Below the pieces are notes generated by a model that was given only the letters and a program-made list of their open reading frames with translations, ran no database searches and was not told the origin of the DNA. This document shows, piece by piece, positions 5,602 through 7,811 of a stretch of DNA of 7,811 nucleotides. Every line of letters begins with the position of its first letter. Position 1 is the stretch's first letter. A program made the position numbers and the translations under genes. The DNA comes from Actinomycetota bacterium (lineage in GTDB: Bacteria > Actinomycetota > Thermoleophilia > RBG-16-64-13): contig PMIZ01000106.1 in NCBI GenBank assembly GCA_003157225.1, positions 1-7,811 on the forward strand. The letters run 5' to 3'.

Positions 5602-6768
5602 ATGGATGAGATCGAGCGTCTTCGACGGGCGGTCAGCGACGAGCGGCTGAGAGTCGTGGCGGCCGCTGTGTCGGCTGGGGCAACGCAGTACGCGACACTG
5701 GCAGCAGCCCCGCTCGATGCACAGCTTGCGTCATTGGACATCGACACGAGCAGCCCCAAAGCCGTCGCGGCCAGGCAAGCGGCCGCGGCCGATATTTCCG
5801 CCGCGGCGTCGCCATTGTACGAAGCTATCCGCAGCGAAGAGGAGACGTTCCAGGTCGGCCGGTCGGACCCACTGTCGGATGCGATCCAGGGTCTGGAGGA
5901 GTTTGTCTGGCTTTGCTGGGCGCTCGTGCAGTTTCCGCCACTTCTTCAACCGAAGTCGCTGGCCAGGGAGATCGCCGGCCAGCTTCTTGGCGAGGCGTGC
6001 CATGTCGGCTCCGAAGTCGTGTATCTGATGCGCGGAGGGTTCTTCGGAGGGGCATATGCACGCTGGCGATCGATCTACGAACTGGGCGTCCACTGCGAGT
6101 TCATCTCGCGTTTCGGGCAGGATGCCGCGGTTCGATTTGCTGCTCACCGGGCCGTTGAGCAACACAGGTTGGCCGAAGTCCTCCGGGAACATGGGTCCGG
6201 TTGGGGGATGATCCAACTCACCGATGAGGAGCGAGCCGACATCGATCGCGAGTATGAATCGGTTCGAGCGACCTACGGACAAGAGTTCGTGAGAAGCGAC
6301 TACGGCTGGGCCGCGCCCTTCTTGTCAGCAGGTAAGTCACGACAGCCACGAGGGCCGTCTCCGGCGCGGGAGCGCCGTCCTGCTGGCAGCCGCGTCACTT
6401 TCGCCAACCTCGAAGAGGCGCTGGGTATGGAGCGATGGCGCGCGAAGACCAAGGTCTCAAGCGCCCTTCTCCACGGGCGCTTAGCCTCGCGGCCGGAGTT
6501 TCTTCAGAACGACTCCATGAACCTGAGACTCGTCGTCATGGAGCCTGCAGATGGCCATGTCGGAGCACTCACGGCGCTGACGCTGAGTGCGCTCGTTCAG
6601 GTGGTCGTTGAACTCAGCGTCGACATGTCCGACGATGCAAACAGGCTGCAGGCTTGGTTCGTGAGCGCGGCCGTTGAGGAACTGCGGCAGCAACTCGACG
6701 GGAAGTTCGATGCGGCGGAGGACGCATTGGTGGCCGCGTTCTCTGGCGAGCATCCAACTGAGATCTAG
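5602..6768 (+). CDS. DUF5677-like protein, possible defence-associated
   Basis: A 388-residue protein with ATG 5602 and a strong ribosome binding site GGGGGAGG (5588-5595). The diagnostic stretch is RGGFFGGAYARWRSIYEL (144-161), followed by GVHCEFI and, after a gap, AAHRAVEQHRLAE. This matches the arginine-containing GAYARWRSLYE core of DUF5677 as I know it. A later SALLHGR (287-293) fits the Ser/His-Gly/Ala segment near the end of that family. The N-terminal 90 residues are an Ala-rich helical region of unclear origin, and residues 244-263 are a basic Pro/Arg-rich linker. No membrane segment or signal peptide is seen. DUF5677 has no settled activity; such helical proteins often lie near restriction or abortive-infection genes, and here the next gene is hsdM. 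It has its own ribosome binding site and is 132 bp from the upstream operon, so it may start a separate unit. Confidence 0.85.
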   Translation: MDEIERLRRAVSDERLRVVAAAVSAGATQYATLAAAPLDAQLASLDIDTSSPKAVAARQAAAADISAAASPLYEAIRSEEETFQVGRSDPLSDAIQGLEEFVWLCWALVQFPPLLQPKSLAREIAGQLLGEACHVGSEVVYLMRGGFFGGAYARWRSIYELGVHCEFISRFGQDAAVRFAAHRAVEQHRLAEVLREHGSGWGMIQLTDEERADIDREYESVRATYGQEFVRSDYGWAAPFLSAGKSRQPRGPSPARERRPAGSRVTFANLEEALGMERWRAKTKVSSALLHGRLASRPEFLQNDSMNLRLVVMEPADGHVGALTALTLSALVQVVVELSVDMSDDANRLQAWFVSAAVEELRQQLDGKFDAAEDALVAAFSGEHPTEI

Positions 6769-6836
6769 GTCTTTGCGCTGGGCGCTCGCGGGCCCGATTC
6801 GTCGCCCCGCTGCGCGTATCCTGAACTAGGCACCGG

Positions 6837-7811
6837 TTGGTCGTTGACACAGCCACGACAGCTTCCGAAAGGCAGGGGACTCCTCTGTTCGAGCAGGCGT
6901 TCAAGAACATCGACGATGTCCTGCACAAGGACGCTGGCTGTTCGAGCGAACTCGACTACACCGAACAGACCTCGTGGCTCCTGTTCCTCAAGTACCTCGA
7001 TGCGCTTGAGCAGGACAAGGCCATGGAGGCCGCGCTGCAAGGGATGTCGTACGACTTCATCGTCGCGGAGCCGTGTCGCTGGGCGGTGTGGGCAGCCCCG
7101 AAGACTCCAGACGGCAAGATCGACTACAACGTCGCACTGACCGGAGATGACCTGCGTGAGTTCGTCGATCAGAAGCTCTTCCCGTATCTGCGCGGCTTCA
7201 CCGAGCGCGCCACCGGGCCGAACACGATCGAATACAAGATCGGCCAGATCTTCGGGGAGATCAAGAACAAGTTCCAGAGTGGCTACAACCTGCGCGACGT
7301 GATCGACATAATCGACGGACTCAAGTTTCGATCGCAGACCGAGAAGCACGAACTCTCGTACCTATACGAAGCCAAGATCAGGAACATGGGTAATGCCGGG
7401 CGCAATGGCGGCGAGTACTACACGCCCCGGCCGCTCATCCGGGCGATCATCAAGGTCGTCGACCCGAGAATCGGAGAACGGATCTACGACGGCGCGCTCG
7501 GCTCGGCGGGCTTCCTATGCGAGTCGTTCGAGTACCTCAGCGCCAAGCCCGGCCTTGCGGTCAATGATTGGAAGACACTCCAGGAGCGAACCTTCTACGG
7601 CAAGGAGAAGAAGAGCCTCGCCTACGTCATCGCGATCATGAACATGATCCTCCACGGCATCGAAGCCCCCAACGTCCTGCACACGAACACCCTCGCGGAG
7701 AACCTGGCCGACATCCAGGAGAAGGACCGCTACGAGGTGGTCCTGGCCAATCCGCCCTTCGGTGGCAAGGAGCGCAAAGAAGTCCAACAGAACTTCCCGA
7801 TCAAGACGGGC
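6837..7811 (+). CDS. hsdM: Type I restriction-modification DNA N6-adenine methyltransferase, HsdM (3' truncated by window)
   Basis: Modification subunit of a type I restriction-modification system; it transfers methyl from SAM to adenine N6 and forms the MTase complex with the specificity subunit HsdS. The frame stays open to the window edge (325 codons from TTG 6837). An HsdM N-terminal helical domain (about 17-170) begins LFEQAFKNIDDVLHKDAG and continues DYTEQTSWLLFLKYLDALE. The catalytic domain starts at GGEYYTPRPLIRA (191-203). Motif I is YDGALGSAGFL (217-227) and the adenine-MTase motif IV is NPPF (305-308) in VVLANPPFGGKERKEVQQ. All catalytic landmarks visible are intact. An in-frame stop lies at 6822-6824, so the start must be downstream: TTG 6837 is the only TTG/GTG/ATG before the conserved region, with only a weak AGG upstream. 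A better Shine-Dalgarno-like AGGCAGGGG (6870-6878) precedes CTG 6885, a possible rare start. TATCCT at 6818-6823 could be a -10 box. hsdS and hsdR are expected to the right. Confidence 0.95.
   Translation, partial: MVVDTATTASERQGTPLFEQAFKNIDDVLHKDAGCSSELDYTEQTSWLLFLKYLDALEQDKAMEAALQGMSYDFIVAEPCRWAVWAAPKTPDGKIDYNVALTGDDLREFVDQKLFPYLRGFTERATGPNTIEYKIGQIFGEIKNKFQSGYNLRDVIDIIDGLKFRSQTEKHELSYLYEAKIRNMGNAGRNGGEYYTPRPLIRAIIKVVDPRIGERIYDGALGSAGFLCESFEYLSAKPGLAVNDWKTLQERTFYGKEKKSLAYVIAIMNMILHGIEAPNVLHTNTLAENLADIQEKDRYEVVLANPPFGGKERKEVQQNFPIKTG

Noticed and set aside
6765..7349. 194-codon minus-strand frame opposite hsdM
   Set aside because: The plus strand encodes an unmistakable HsdM N-terminal domain over the same bases.
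1..7811. CRISPR array or long tandem repeats
   Set aside because: No regularly spaced repeat-spacer pattern is present; the only periodic repeats are the short 9-bp and 12-bp arrays described.

Overview
The window is GC-rich DNA using GTG and TTG starts. It reads as the left end of an integrative mobile element lodged beside a pair of tRNA genes. The integrase type, the DUF3631-type ATPase and the small Cys-rich protein next to it resemble actinobacterial integrative elements, so an Actinobacteria-like host is the best guess. Nothing in the window fixes the taxonomy.

Layout, left to right. Positions 6-181 hold two complete tRNA genes, tRNA-Ser(GCT) and tRNA-Arg(TCG), both with encoded CCA and 8 bp apart. 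Positions 182-470 carry no gene. They hold a tandem TGTAGCAAC repeat (candidate integrase arm sites), a 13-bp palindrome and a strong 11-bp hairpin. An unrecognised, largely helical 363-residue protein follows at 471-1562. Convergent with it is a tyrosine recombinase (1572-2695, minus), whose first 20 codons are out of frame with the rest by one base. Upstream of the recombinase, and overlapping its start by 8 bp, is a zinc-ribbon protein of unknown function (2688-3509, minus). A short divergent control region (about 3510-3646) separates this leftward pair from a rightward operon: a small excisionase-type helix-turn-helix protein (to 3850), a DUF3631-type P-loop ATPase (3847-5046, GTGA overlap), and a Cys-rich small protein (5089-5469). 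Further right are a DUF5677-like protein (5602-6768) and the beginning of a type I restriction-modification methyltransferase, HsdM (6837 to the window edge).

How the parts fit: recombinase plus excisionase would integrate and excise the element at the tRNA-Arg 3' end. The DUF3631 ATPase is the likely replication or helicase-type function, and two inverted arrays of a 9-bp-periodic GGAACG motif inside its gene could be an origin. The HsdM gene with the DUF5677-like gene, and perhaps the 471-1562 gene, looks like defence cargo. The right attachment site is not visible, so the right boundary, and whether hsdM lies inside the element, cannot be settled here. The observations most worth checking are the recombinase frameshift, the iteron-like arrays, and the unrecognised gene between the attachment site and the integrase.
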